Positions 7,953 through 16,824 are shown, counted from the stretch's first letter. The stretch is 64,000 nucleotides of DNA from Massilia sp. KIM (GCF_002007115.1 NZ_MVAD01000002.1:992001-1056000); one strand, 5' to 3'. Notes: generated by a model not told the origin, from the letters alone. Made by a program: numbers and translations.

Positions 7953-9179
7953 TCAGCTGCGCAAAAGGCCGTACAGTTTGTCCAGCCGCGCCCAGCCGCC
8001 CTTGTGCAGGGCGGCGTCGATCCGCCCCAGCAGCGTCTGGTCATGATTGAAACGCCGGTAATGCGCCTGTACGGTTTGCACCAGGGTGGCCGCGTCCGGC
8101 AGCTCGCCTTCCGTATTGCAGCGCGCCGCCAGCATCAGGCGCAGCAGGCCGAAGCGGCTGACCAGCCGCAGGTAGCTGTCGAAGGGCGAGGCCATGTCGA
8201 AGGGGAAGAGATGCAGGAAGAGCTCGTTCAACAGATAGTGATCGAGCAGGTGAGGCGCTGCCTGCAGGGCTTCCGGCAGGCGCGCCAGGCCGCGGCGGTA
8301 GCACTCGACCAGGCGCTCGGCGCTGACCTGGCCGGTGAGCGGGTCGGCGCCCAGGCCGGATGCAACGGCGTCGGCCACGCGATGGCGCAGGTTGGCATGG
8401 CGCTCCTTGGGCACCGATTCGAGCAGGACCGAGAACAGCATGGCCTGGGCCTCGTGATCGGGCTGGAGCTGGGCCAGGGGCTCGAGCAGGGCGCCATTCT
8501 CGAGCAGGGCGGCGGTGTCGGCCAGCAGCGTGCGGGCCGCCTCCAGGTCGCGCCGCGCCAGGGGCTCGACCAGGCCCTCGCACACCAGGCCGAGCACAGC
8601 CAGGCGTTGCCATACCGGCAGCCCGTCGACGCGCATCAGGTTCAGGCAGAAATAGCGGATCTCGTTCACCGCCTCCAGGCTCATGCCTTCGCGGGCATTG
8701 ACCACGCGCACCAGGGGCGCGCGCACCGTCATGCTGCCTTCGGTGAACTCGAAGGCGTCCGGCGCCAGCAAGGCCAGGCGCGCCGCTTCGGGGCAGGACA
8801 GTTCGAGCGACTGCTCGGCCTGGCCGCCGACGTCGGTCCACACGCGCGGGTAGGTGAAGCAGGTGTGCGACAGGGCCTGGTCGCCGAGGTCGCGGTGCAC
8901 GCTGCACAGTTCGTTTTCCAGGGCCGGGCAGGCGCTGTCCGCGCCGCTCAGCTCGATGCGACCGTAGTTCAGGTCGCTGCGCGGCTCGGGATTGATGCGG
9001 ATGATGGTGGCCAGCTTGCCGGCTTCCGGACGCTGGTAGGCCTCGAAGGTCTGCTTGTCCAGGCCGACGTGCCATTCCTTACAGCAGTTGTCCTCACACT
9101 GGGGACCGATGCAGCGGAAGCGCGACACGTACTGGGGTTGCAGGGCCGGGACGGTGAGGGTGGGATGGCGAATGGGCAT
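7953..9179 (-). CDS. fliB: Flagellin lysine-N-methylase FliB
   Basis: A 408-residue protein of the FliB family, which methylates surface lysines of flagellin. The hallmark N-terminal cysteine cluster CIGPQCEDNCCKEWHV, resembling an Fe-S or metal-binding motif of the YkgJ type, is at about residue 22-37. Further cysteines follow in DSACPALENELCSVHRD and SHTCFTYPR. The length matches Salmonella FliB (about 400). It lies directly upstream of fliC but has its own terminator. I use the ATG at 9179 by family alignment. A longer GTG start at 9227 is possible, and neither has a clear ribosome-binding site. Confidence 0.85.
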   Translation of the reverse strand: MPIRHPTLTVPALQPQYVSRFRCIGPQCEDNCCKEWHVGLDKQTFEAYQRPEAGKLATIIRINPEPRSDLNYGRIELSGADSACPALENELCSVHRDLGDQALSHTCFTYPRVWTDVGGQAEQSLELSCPEAARLALLAPDAFEFTEGSMTVRAPLVRVVNAREGMSLEAVNEIRYFCLNLMRVDGLPVWQRLAVLGLVCEGLVEPLARRDLEAARTLLADTAALLENGALLEPLAQLQPDHEAQAMLFSVLLESVPKERHANLRHRVADAVASGLGADPLTGQVSAERLVECYRRGLARLPEALQAAPHLLDHYLLNELFLHLFPFDMASPFDSYLRLVSRFGLLRLMLAARCNTEGELPDAATLVQTVQAHYRRFNHDQTLLGRIDAALHKGGWARLDKLYGLLRS

Positions 9180-9265
9180 GGGCGGCAATGGAGTGATTGC
9201 TGCGCCGGCCCGGGACGGACCGGCCACAGCCTGACACCGGAAGTCTAGCTCAGAGGCAAGCCAAG

Positions 9266-10840
9266 CTAATCGGCAATCACCACCCGGTTCTTGCCGCTAT
9301 TCTTGGCTTGGTACATGGCGCGGTCGGCGCGCGCCATCAGCGAGGCCTGCTCCTCGTTGGGCAGGCGCAAGGCCACCCCGCAGGAGAAGGTGATCAGCAT
9401 CTTCTCGTTATCGTGCAGGAAGAAGTGCTTGGTCAGCTCGCGCTGCACCCTCACCATGGCCGCCGCCGCCGCGTCCACCGTGGTCTCGGGCAGCAGGATC
9501 AGGAATTCCTCGCCGCCGAAGCGGGCGATCACGTCCATCGAGCGCAGGGTGTCGCGCACCACCTTGACCAGGTGCTTGAGGGCGGCGTCGCCGGCCAGGT
9601 GGCCATAGGTATCGTTGAGTTTCTTGAAATTGTCGAGGTCGAGCAAGGCCACGCATAAAGGCATGTTGCGCCGGTCGGCCCGGGCGCTCTCGCGCTCGAA
9701 CACGTCGTCCAGGCCGCGGCGGTTGAGGCTGCCGGTCAGCTGGTCTTCGCGCACCAGTTCGCTCATGTGCTGGAGCTCCGCTTCCAGTTCGCGGATGCGC
9801 TGCTCGGCGTCCTGCACCTCGCGGTGCGCGGCCAGCATGCGGTCGCGCGCGGCCAGGGCCTCGTCCTGGGCGTGGCGGGTTTCGCGCAGCACTTCCTCCA
9901 GCACGGCGTTCAGCTCGTCGATGTTGCCGGCGCGCCCGATGCGCTCCGAGAAGCCGCCCAGCTTCTCGTGGTAGTCGCTGCTGGCCGCCGCCGCCGAGCC
10001 GAGGCGGTCGATGAAGGTCATCATCATGTTCTTCATGGTCGACTTGACATCGGCCAGGCCGTGCTTCAGGTGGCCCTGCTTGATGATCACGTCCTTCAGG
10101 CTGCGCGTGGCGTCTTCCAGCGCGCGCGCGTCGAGCGGCCCGGAGATCAGGTCCTGCACCGCCGCGATCTGGCCGCGCATCCAGCTGTCGTCGTCCAGCA
10201 GCCCGCTGACGTTGTCGAGCAGGAGCTTGAACAGGCGCAGCAGCAACTGCTGTTCCTCGGCGCCGTCCTGGCCGCGCAGTTCGACCTGGAAGCACAGCTG
10301 CTTCAGGCGCGCGGCGAGGTCCTGCAACTCCGATTCGCCATGCGCGGTCTTGACCGCCGCGCCCATGCTCTCGGCCTCCGCTACCAGGGCCGGGCTGCCG
10401 CTGAGCAGGGAAGGCAGGGCGAAGGACAGGGAGCGCGCCAGCATCTCGCGCAGCAGGCGGGTGTCCGGTTCCTCTGCGCCCAGGGCCATCACCGGCGTGT
10501 TGCGGCGCAGGTGGCGGTCCTGCAACTGGGTGAGGGCCTGGGTGTAGCCGTTCCAGTCGCCGGTCCTGGCGGCGCGCGCCAGGCGGCGGCCATATTCCGA
10601 CACTTCGCCCGGCGTCTCGGACAGGCGCTTCGCAAAGCCATTCAGCACCTCGACCGCGCCGCTCTCCGGCGAAGGCGCGGGGGGCGCCGGCGGCGTGCCG
10701 GCGATTTCGTCATAGATGGCCCGGTAGGCGTCCGGCGTGGGCGCGATGCGGCGGGTGGCCAGGCGGCGGAAGGCTTCGCGGGCGATCTCGGCGGGATTCA
10801 TGGCGGCCGGGGAGCTGGCCGGAGCGGTGGGGGTCGACAT
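9266..10840 (-). CDS. Diguanylate cyclase with novel N-terminal region (GGDEF)
   Basis: A 524-residue cytosolic protein with a C-terminal GGDEF domain at about 365-524. The active-site motif is GGEEF (442-446), and an inhibitory RxxD site (RSMD) lies five residues before it, so product inhibition by c-di-GMP is likely. The substrate motif LDLDNFKKLNDTYGH is intact. The N-terminal 340 residues are helical, with a long coiled coil (about 300-365, AREAHREVQDAEQRI-like). I do not recognise a named sensor. No membrane segment is visible. It probably makes the c-di-GMP read by the nearby PilZ protein, but that link is inference. Confidence 0.85.
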   Translation of the reverse strand: MSTPTAPASSPAAMNPAEIAREAFRRLATRRIAPTPDAYRAIYDEIAGTPPAPPAPSPESGAVEVLNGFAKRLSETPGEVSEYGRRLARAARTGDWNGYTQALTQLQDRHLRRNTPVMALGAEEPDTRLLREMLARSLSFALPSLLSGSPALVAEAESMGAAVKTAHGESELQDLAARLKQLCFQVELRGQDGAEEQQLLLRLFKLLLDNVSGLLDDDSWMRGQIAAVQDLISGPLDARALEDATRSLKDVIIKQGHLKHGLADVKSTMKNMMMTFIDRLGSAAAASSDYHEKLGGFSERIGRAGNIDELNAVLEEVLRETRHAQDEALAARDRMLAAHREVQDAEQRIRELEAELQHMSELVREDQLTGSLNRRGLDDVFERESARADRRNMPLCVALLDLDNFKKLNDTYGHLAGDAALKHLVKVVRDTLRSMDVIARFGGEEFLILLPETTVDAAAAAMVRVQRELTKHFFLHDNEKMLITFSCGVALRLPNEEQASLMARADRAMYQAKNSGKNRVVIAD

Positions 10841-10926
10841 GGTGTAATGACGCTGGAACTAAGTGCGTAATGATAAGCATCTTTTTTGCTTACCATCAAT
10901 AAATAAACAGTAACAAAGTTAGGCTT

Positions 10927-10942
10927 ACCCCACCGCTGGGGT
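10927..10942 (-). terminator. Weak hairpin after the response regulator gene
   Basis: Arms ACCCCA/TGGGGT around a four-base loop, 16 bases past the stop of the response regulator gene. No U tract follows, so this is only a candidate. Confidence 0.3.
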
Positions 10943-10957
10943 CTTCCAGCAACAGCC

Positions 10958-11602
10958 TCAGTCGACCAGGCCGTTGCGAATCGCGTAGTGGGTGAGCTCG
11001 GCGCTGGTCTTGAGTTTCATTTTCGTCAAGAGACGGGCGCGGTATTCGCTGATGGTCTTCACCGACAGCGACAGCTCCTTGGCGATCTCGCTCACCGTCA
11101 TGCCCGAGGCGATCATGGTCAGGGTCTGGTATTCGCGGTCGGACAGGGTCTCGTGCACGGCCGCCTCGTGGTCTTCGCCGATGGTGCTGGCCAGGGTCTG
11201 GGCCAGGGCGGCGCTGACGTATTTCTGGCCGGCCGCCACCTGCCGGATCGCGGTCACCAGTTCCTTGGGCGCGCTCTGCTTGGTCATGTAGCCCGAAGCG
11301 CCGGCCTTGAGCGAGCGGATCGCATACTGGTCTTCGCGGTGCATGGACAGCATCAGCACCGCCAGCTCGGGGCGGTCCTTCTTGACCTGCTTGAGCACAT
11401 CGATGCCGTTGCGGTCGGGCAGGGAAATGTCGAGGAGCATCACCTGGCAACGTGCCTTGCCGATCAGGCGGGTGGCGTCGAGCCCGTTCTCGGCCTCGCC
11501 GGCGACGATGATGTCGCGCTGCTCGGCCAGGATTTGCTTGAGTCCCTCACGGACAATGGCGTGGTCGTCGGCGATGAATACGCGGATGGTTTTGTCGGTC
11601 AT
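10958..11602 (-). CDS. NarL/FixJ-family response regulator
   Basis: A 214-residue regulator with an N-terminal receiver domain (acidic pair D12-D13, phospho-acceptor D58 in VMLLDISLPD, conserved Lys in YMTKQ) and a C-terminal LuxR-type helix-turn-helix (LSDREYQTLTMIASGMTVSE, then SVKTISEYRARLLTKMKL). The ATG at 11602 overlaps the stop of the kinase gene by four bases, which identifies its partner. Target genes are not visible from sequence. The family includes NarL, UhpA and BvgA-like regulators. Confidence 0.93.
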   Translation of the reverse strand: MTDKTIRVFIADDHAIVREGLKQILAEQRDIIVAGEAENGLDATRLIGKARCQVMLLDISLPDRNGIDVLKQVKKDRPELAVLMLSMHREDQYAIRSLKAGASGYMTKQSAPKELVTAIRQVAAGQKYVSAALAQTLASTIGEDHEAAVHETLSDREYQTLTMIASGMTVSEIAKELSLSVKTISEYRARLLTKMKLKTSAELTHYAIRNGLVD

Positions 11603-13080
11603 TCTTGTTGTGCGGTGTTGCTGGTGCGGGCGGACCCGGCGACGCCAGGGTCGGCCAGACGAATCTTGATGGTCACCATCGTGCCACCTCCGGGCGCCGC
11701 CGACAAGGCCAGCGTGCCGCCGAGGGCGCTGGCGCGCTCGCTCATGCCGCGCAGGCCGAAGGAGTGCGGCTTGAGGCGGTCGGCCGGCTGGATGCCGCGG
11801 CCATTGTCGCAGATCGTGAGCAGCAGGTGCTGGCGCTGGCGCCGCAGCGAGACCGTCACGCGGGTGGCGCCGGCGTGCTTGGCGATGTTGGTCAGGGTTT
11901 CCTGGAAGATGCGGAACAGCGCCGTGGCGTGGTCCGGGTCGAGGACGATGTCGGGGTCGGCGAAGCGCAGCAGCACCGGTATCCCCAGTTGTTTCTCGAA
12001 TTCGCGCGCCTGCCATTCGAGGGCGGCGACCAGGCCCAGGTCGAGGGTGGTGGGGCGCAGGTCGAGCGAGATGCGGTGCACCGCCTCGATGCTGCGGTCG
12101 ACCAGGTCGTCGAGGTAGTTGGCCTTGTCGAGCAGGGCCGGCTGGTCGTCGGGCAGGCGCGCCGCCAGCATCGCCAGCGCCATCTTGATGGCGGTCAGGT
12201 TGCCGCCCAGGTCGTCGTGGATCTCACGCGCGATGCGGGTGCGCTCCTGTTCCTTCACATGCTCGATGTGGGCGGTCAGCTCGGCCAGGCGCTCGCGCGA
12301 GCGCTGCAGTTCTTCCTGGGCCTGGCGGCTGGCCGTGATGTTGGTCATGATGCCGTCCCATTGCAAGGCCCCGTCGGCCAGCAGGTGGGGCGTGGCGCGC
12401 AGGTTGATCCACTTGACGTCCTTCCAGGCGTCGATCCAGATCCGGCCTTCCCAGTTCCAGGCCGCCAGTTCCTCGCGCGAGGCCTGCATCGACTCGTGGT
12501 AGCCCTTGCGGTCTTCCGGCAGGATCAGGGCCTCGAACAGCGAAGCGTCGTGCTGGAGTTCGAACACCGACAGCCCGAGCAGGGCCGGGCAGCCTTCGCT
12601 CAGGTAGGGGAAGTCGGCGCGCCCGTCCGGGTGCAGCACGAACTGGTAGACCAGGCCGGGAGTGTGGTCGACGATGGCGTTGAAGCGCGCCTGGTACTGC
12701 TCCAGCGCCAGCACGGCGGCATGCTCGAGCGACAGGTCGTCGCCGATCGCCAGCAGCAGGCGGCGGCCATCGCGCACGATGCGCAGCAGGGTCAGCTTGG
12801 CCGGGTAGCTGCTGCCGTCGCTGCGGCGCAGGCGGGTGCGCAGGCCGACCTGGGCGCCGACGTCCTCGCCCAGGCCGGCCAGCAGCTCGGCCAGCGCCGT
12901 GCGGTCGAGCGCCGGCGCGAGGGCGTAGGCGTCCAGGCCCGACAGGGCCGCGCTGTCGTAGCCCAGGTTCAGGCGCGCGGCCTGGTTGGCGTCGACCACC
13001 GCCAGGGTGTCGGCGTCGAGCAGGAAGATCTCCGAGGTGGCCGACTGCATCTCGGCGGCGAGGCTGGGGGTGGCGTTCAT
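11599..13080 (-). CDS. PAS-PAS sensor histidine kinase, HisKA_3 (NarX/DegS type)
   Basis: A 493-residue kinase. Two PAS-like domains occupy about 15-120 and 130-250. A short coiled coil is followed by the HisKA_3 dimerisation segment with phospho-acceptor H288 in REIHDDLGGNLTAIKMAL, and a HATPase_c domain with N-box FQETLTNIAKHAG and G-box DNGRGI and GLRGMSERA. There are no clear membrane helices, so it is probably cytosolic, or it may associate with the membrane protein encoded just upstream. It is translationally coupled on both sides by ATGA overlaps. The signal is unknown. Confidence 0.93.
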   Translation of the reverse strand: MNATPSLAAEMQSATSEIFLLDADTLAVVDANQAARLNLGYDSAALSGLDAYALAPALDRTALAELLAGLGEDVGAQVGLRTRLRRSDGSSYPAKLTLLRIVRDGRRLLLAIGDDLSLEHAAVLALEQYQARFNAIVDHTPGLVYQFVLHPDGRADFPYLSEGCPALLGLSVFELQHDASLFEALILPEDRKGYHESMQASREELAAWNWEGRIWIDAWKDVKWINLRATPHLLADGALQWDGIMTNITASRQAQEELQRSRERLAELTAHIEHVKEQERTRIAREIHDDLGGNLTAIKMALAMLAARLPDDQPALLDKANYLDDLVDRSIEAVHRISLDLRPTTLDLGLVAALEWQAREFEKQLGIPVLLRFADPDIVLDPDHATALFRIFQETLTNIAKHAGATRVTVSLRRQRQHLLLTICDNGRGIQPADRLKPHSFGLRGMSERASALGGTLALSAAPGGGTMVTIKIRLADPGVAGSARTSNTAQQE

Positions 13081-13709
13081 GGCTGTCCGGTTCCGGTGGA
13101 TTTGTTGCGGCGCGCCCGCCACTGGGCGCTGAAGCGGCGCAGGACGCGCAGCAGGTGGCTGGAAGGCGGGTGCGCGGCAGGGGGGCGCAGCCGGCGCCGC
13201 AGCCGGCGCGCGAGCCGGCGCGCGCCCTGGCGCCAGGCCGCCACCAGGCGGCGCGCGCGCAGGTAGAAGGGGCTGGCGCGCAGCAGGGACAGCAGCCGGT
13301 CGCTGAAGGCGAGGAAGGCGCCGTGGCAGCGCGCGAACCAGCCCACGCCGAGCAGGGTGGGCCGGGTCAGCAGGTAGATGCGGGCCACGACCGCGGCCCC
13401 GCCGAGCTTGGCCGCGACGAAGCCGGCGATGCCGGCGCCGGCATGGCCGTGGCCGATGGCGAGCAGGGCCAGCAGCTTGACCGGCAGCAGGAGCAGGCCC
13501 GGCAGCAGGAAGGCGGTGAGGGCGGCCCAGGCCGGCAGTCGGCTTACGTGCTCCTCCAGCCGGCGCAGCGGCGGCCAGGCGGCCAGCGCGGCGGCCCAGC
13601 GCGCGCCCACTTCCCAGGTCCAGGCCTCGGCGAGCAGGACCAGCGCCGCCAGGTGGACCAGGGGCGCGAGCGGCCGGCTGCGGGGGCGTGAGGATGGCGC
13701 GCGTCTCAT
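13077..13709 (-). CDS. Unassigned membrane protein, first gene of a two-component operon
   Basis: About 210 residues with three or four predicted hydrophobic segments, including LAPLVHLAALVLLAEAWTW and LTAFLLPGLLLLPVKLLALL, then a long Arg-rich C-terminus (ARRLVAAWRQGARRLARRLR) that should be cytoplasmic. I do not recognise the family. Its stop overlaps the kinase start by four bases (ATGA), making it a candidate membrane input or anchor for a kinase that has none of its own. The ATG at 13709 is used. An in-frame ATG at 13724 is equally possible and neither has a strong ribosome-binding site. Confidence 0.6.
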   Translation of the reverse strand: MRRAPSSRPRSRPLAPLVHLAALVLLAEAWTWEVGARWAAALAAWPPLRRLEEHVSRLPAWAALTAFLLPGLLLLPVKLLALLAIGHGHAGAGIAGFVAAKLGGAAVVARIYLLTRPTLLGVGWFARCHGAFLAFSDRLLSLLRASPFYLRARRLVAAWRQGARRLARRLRRRLRPPAAHPPSSHLLRVLRRFSAQWRARRNKSTGTGQP

Positions 13710-13794
13710 GAAAGCATGATACATGAGGCCCCGGGATGGGCACACGTACGCGCCGGGAGCGCAGGCCGGCCCCGGTGTGGCTACAATAGGCGCC

Positions 13795-14361
13795 ATGAAC
13801 AAGGCATTTGTGAAAGAGTCCGACAACGAGGACGACGACGAAGCACTGGCCCTGGCCCAGGCGATTCCCGCCGGCGCCAAGAACTACATCACGCCCGCCG
13901 GCTACCAGCGCATCAAGGACGAACTGCTGCAGCTGATCGACGTCGACCGGCCCGAGGTGGTCAAGGTGGTGCACTGGGCCGCCTCCAACGGCGACCGCTC
14001 GGAGAACGGCGACTATATCTACGGCAAGCGGCGCCTGCGCGAGATCGACCGCCGCATCCGCTTCCTCACCAAGCGCATGGACTCGGCCTTCCCCGTCGAC
14101 CCGAGCGTTCATTACGGCAACGACCAGGTCTTCTTCGGCGCCACCGTCACCTACCTCAACAAGGCCGGCGAAGAGCACACCGTCACCATCGTCGGCATCG
14201 ACGAGCTCGACCCGCTCAAGGGCCGGATCAGCTGGGTGTCGCCGGTGGCGCGCGCCCTGACCAAGGCGCGCGAGGGCGATGTGGTGATGCTGCAGACGCC
14301 CAACGGCGTGGACGAACTGGAGATCCTGGCGGTCGAGTATCCCGAACCGCAGGCCGACTGA
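13795..14361 (+). CDS. greB: Transcription elongation factor GreB
   Basis: A 188-residue Gre factor that rescues backtracked RNA polymerase by stimulating transcript cleavage through the secondary channel. The N-terminal coiled coil carries the acidic tip in WAASNGDRSENGDYIYGKRR, and the C-terminal FKBP-like domain contains DPLKGRISWVSPVARAL and the typical GDVVML element. GreB rather than GreA is indicated by the DYIYGKRRLREIDRRI pattern and by the N-terminal extension. A TACAAT -10-like hexamer ends only seven bases before the ATG, so the transcript may be nearly leaderless. Confidence 0.93.
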   Translation: MNKAFVKESDNEDDDEALALAQAIPAGAKNYITPAGYQRIKDELLQLIDVDRPEVVKVVHWAASNGDRSENGDYIYGKRRLREIDRRIRFLTKRMDSAFPVDPSVHYGNDQVFFGATVTYLNKAGEEHTVTIVGIDELDPLKGRISWVSPVARALTKAREGDVVMLQTPNGVDELEILAVEYPEPQAD

Positions 14362-14410
14362 GGAGCCCGGGGGCTGGTAAGATGGATGCTTGCCGTTTTC
14401 CGGACCCCGC

Positions 14411-15001
14411 ATGAATCACCATCACGATACCGCAGCCGAGCAGGACGTCCTCGCCGCGCTGCGCGCCGCCACGGCCACGCGCCACGAGCGGCTGGACAAC
14501 GGCCTTCCCCTGGCGGGGGCGCAGCCCGGCCTGGAGGACTACGCCAGCCACCTGCGCCTGGTGCGCGACTGGCTGACCCCGCTGCAGGCCTGGCTGGCCG
14601 GCTATGCCGACGGTCCCGCCGCCTTCCTGCCGCCGCGCGAGCGCCTGGCCCTGATCGCGGCCGACCTGGACGAGCCCGGCATGCCGGCGCCGGTCGCGCC
14701 ACAACCGGCTGCGCGCTGGCCGGACGGCGCCAGCGCCGCCTACCGCTGGGGCGTCTGCTACGTCATCGAGGGCGCCCAGCTGGGCGGCAGCGTGCTGCAC
14801 AAGCGGCTGAGCGAACGCCTGGCGCCGCATCCGCTGCGCTACCTGCGCGGGGATGTGGAGGGACCGGGTCCGCGCTGGCGCGCCTTCATGCAGTCCCTGC
14901 GCGGCGCGGTGCGCACGCCCGAAGAGGTGGCCGAAGCCTGCGCCGGCGCGCGGGCGGCCTTCGACAGCATCCTGCAACTGGGCTTGCGGCCCGCCTCCTA
15001 G
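14411..15001 (+). CDS. Biliverdin-producing heme oxygenase
   Basis: A 196-residue protein of the bacterial heme oxygenase family (BphO/HemO). The proximal heme ligand is probably H25 in ATRHERLDNGLPLAG. The conserved distal-helix Gly-rich segment is YVIEGAQLGGSVLHKRL. The enzyme opens heme to biliverdin, iron and CO in the cytosol. Such genes are often paired with a bacteriophytochrome, but none is present here. The ATG at 14411 is preferred to one at 14390 because it fits the family N-terminus. It lies 49 bases after greB on the same strand. Confidence 0.82.
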   Translation: MNHHHDTAAEQDVLAALRAATATRHERLDNGLPLAGAQPGLEDYASHLRLVRDWLTPLQAWLAGYADGPAAFLPPRERLALIAADLDEPGMPAPVAPQPAARWPDGASAAYRWGVCYVIEGAQLGGSVLHKRLSERLAPHPLRYLRGDVEGPGPRWRAFMQSLRGAVRTPEEVAEACAGARAAFDSILQLGLRPAS

Positions 15002-15103
15002 CAAGGCCGCCGGGCGCGGATGTTTCCTGCGCTCAAGCATGCGACAGGCTTCCGATCGTGTCGATATGATTTGGACAACGAAATCATCATCGAGGACACG
15101 ACC

Positions 15104-15535
15104 ATGGCTTCCGTCTCACCGGCCAGTACGGCCCTTCATCGCCCACCGGGCGCGCTGCATACGATCCTGCTGGCCGGGACCGTGCCCCTGTTCCTGGGCG
15201 CATTGCTGAGCGATATCGCTTACCACAACAGCTACCAGATCCAGTGGGCCAACTTCGCCTCCTGGCTGATCGCCGGGGCCCTGGTCTTTTGCGGGCTGGC
15301 CCTGCTGTTCGCGCTGGTCCACCTGGTCCGCGCCAGGCCGAGGGCGCGCCAGGCGCTGATCTATTTCCTCCTGCTGCTGACCACCTGGGTGCTGGGCCTG
15401 GTGAACGCCTTCGAACACGCGAAGGACGCCTGGGCCGTCATGCCGACCGGCCTGGTGCTCTCGGTCATCGTCACCCTGCTGGCCATCGCCGCCGCCTGGG
15501 TCGGACTCGGCCTGCGTACGGGAGGTGTGCGATGA
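15104..15535 (+). CDS. DUF2231-like four-helix membrane protein
   Basis: A 143-residue integral membrane protein with four predicted transmembrane helices, beginning after a polar N-terminus (HTILLAGTVPLFLGALLSDI) and ending TLLAIAAAWVGLGL. It resembles the DUF2231 group of small membrane proteins that often sit next to cytochromes or PQQ-dependent sugar dehydrogenases, which is exactly the arrangement here. It overlaps the next gene by four bases. GAGGAC precedes the ATG at 15104. A role as a membrane partner in electron transfer is inference. Confidence 0.75.
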   Translation: MASVSPASTALHRPPGALHTILLAGTVPLFLGALLSDIAYHNSYQIQWANFASWLIAGALVFCGLALLFALVHLVRARPRARQALIYFLLLLTTWVLGLVNAFEHAKDAWAVMPTGLVLSVIVTLLAIAAAWVGLGLRTGGVR

Positions 15536-16824
15536 AGCGCCTGAGCCTCCTGCCCCTGGTGGGCGCCGCCCTGCTGCTGAGCGCCTGCGGCGACGAAGGC
15601 GGCAATACCCAGGCCTACGGCACCGATCCCAAGCTGCCGGAGCCGCAACGCGGCCTGCTGCCGAGCATGAAGATCGCCGAGCCGACGGCCTGGGGCGACC
15701 AGAAGCCGACCGTGCCCGAGGGCTATACGGTCAGCGCCATCGCGACCGACATGCAGATCCCGCGCCAGACCCTGGTGCTGCCCAACGGCGACATCCTGGT
15801 GGCGGAAGGACGGGCCAAGGGCGCACCCAAGCTCAAGCCCAAGGACGTGATCGCCGGCTACATCAAGGCCAAGGGCACGACCAAGGTCAAGGGGGGCGAC
15901 CGCCTGAGCCTGCTGCGCGACGCCGATGGCGACGGCGTCTACGAGCTCAAGACAGTGTTCGCCGACAAGCTGAACGCGCCCTATGGCCTGGCCTTCGCCA
16001 ACAACAAGATCTATGTGGCGAACCAGGACGAACTGGTCAGCTTCGACTACAAGGAGGGCCAGACCACGGCCGGCGGGCCGCCGGCCAGCCTGACCAAGCT
16101 GCCCTCCGAGATCAACCACCACTGGACCAAGGCCCTGACCGTCAGCCCGGATGGCCGCTTCCTCTACGTCGGCATCGGCTCGAACAGCAACATCACCGAG
16201 CGCGGCATGGAAGTCGAGGCCGACCGCGCCATGGTGTGGCGGATCGACGCCGAGACCGGGGCCCACAAACCCTATGCCACCGGCCTGCGCAACCCGACCG
16301 CCCTGGCGATCCAGCCCGGCAGCGGGCAGCTGTGGGCGGTGGTCAACGAGCGCGACGAGCTGGGTCCGGACCTGGTGCCGGACTACCTGACGTCGGTCAA
16401 GGAGGGCGGCTTCTACGGCTGGCCCTACAGCTACTGGGGACAGAACGTGGACACCCGCGTGATGCCCCAGGATCCGAAGAAGGTCGCCGCGGCCATCAAG
16501 CCCGATTACGCGCTCGGCTCGCACGTCGCCGCTCTCGGCGTGGCTTTCTCGCGGCCGGAAATGGGCGCGAAGTTCGCCGACGGCGTCTTTGTGGGCGAGC
16601 ACGGCAGCTGGAACCGGGCCCAGCCGGTGGGCTACAAGGTGATCTTCGTTCCCTTCAGTAACGGACGTCCGGCCGGCCAGCCGGTCGAGTTCGTGACGGG
16701 CTTTCGCGACGCCGACGGCAAGACCCGCGGCCGCCCGGTGGGCGTGACGGTGGACCCGCGCGGGGCGCTGATCGTCGCCGACGACCTCGCCAATATCGTG
16801 TGGCGGGTGGCGCGCAAGCAGTGA
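15532..16824 (+). CDS. Lipoprotein sugar dehydrogenase, L-sorbosone dehydrogenase-like beta-propeller
   Basis: A 430-residue secreted protein with a lipoprotein signal (lipobox LLSAC, Cys20) and a six-bladed beta-propeller of the sorbosone/glucose dehydrogenase family. Characteristic stretches are NAPYGLAFANNKIYVANQDE, ATGLRNPTALAIQPGSG, YGWPYSYWGQ, and GVFVGEHGSWNR near the C-terminus. Relatives oxidise aldoses or sorbosone in the periplasm, some with PQQ. Cofactor use cannot be settled here. Translationally coupled to the DUF2231-like gene through an ATGA overlap. Confidence 0.87.
   Translation: MKRLSLLPLVGAALLLSACGDEGGNTQAYGTDPKLPEPQRGLLPSMKIAEPTAWGDQKPTVPEGYTVSAIATDMQIPRQTLVLPNGDILVAEGRAKGAPKLKPKDVIAGYIKAKGTTKVKGGDRLSLLRDADGDGVYELKTVFADKLNAPYGLAFANNKIYVANQDELVSFDYKEGQTTAGGPPASLTKLPSEINHHWTKALTVSPDGRFLYVGIGSNSNITERGMEVEADRAMVWRIDAETGAHKPYATGLRNPTALAIQPGSGQLWAVVNERDELGPDLVPDYLTSVKEGGFYGWPYSYWGQNVDTRVMPQDPKKVAAAIKPDYALGSHVAALGVAFSRPEMGAKFADGVFVGEHGSWNRAQPVGYKVIFVPFSNGRPAGQPVEFVTGFRDADGKTRGRPVGVTVDPRGALIVADDLANIVWRVARKQ

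Noticed and set aside
10958..12016. A 352-codon frame that would extend the response regulator at its N-terminus
   Set aside because: The extension lies inside the kinase gene in another frame and has shadow composition. The receiver domain begins at the ATG at 11602.
11599..14412. A 937-codon frame suggesting a fusion upstream of the histidine kinase
   Set aside because: The extra N-terminal part runs through a separate membrane protein gene and antisense to greB. The family-like start is the ATG at 13080.
15244..16824. A 526-codon frame that would join the sugar dehydrogenase to an upstream region
   Set aside because: The first 95 residues overlap the DUF2231-like gene in a different frame. 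The lipoprotein signal at 15532 marks the true start.
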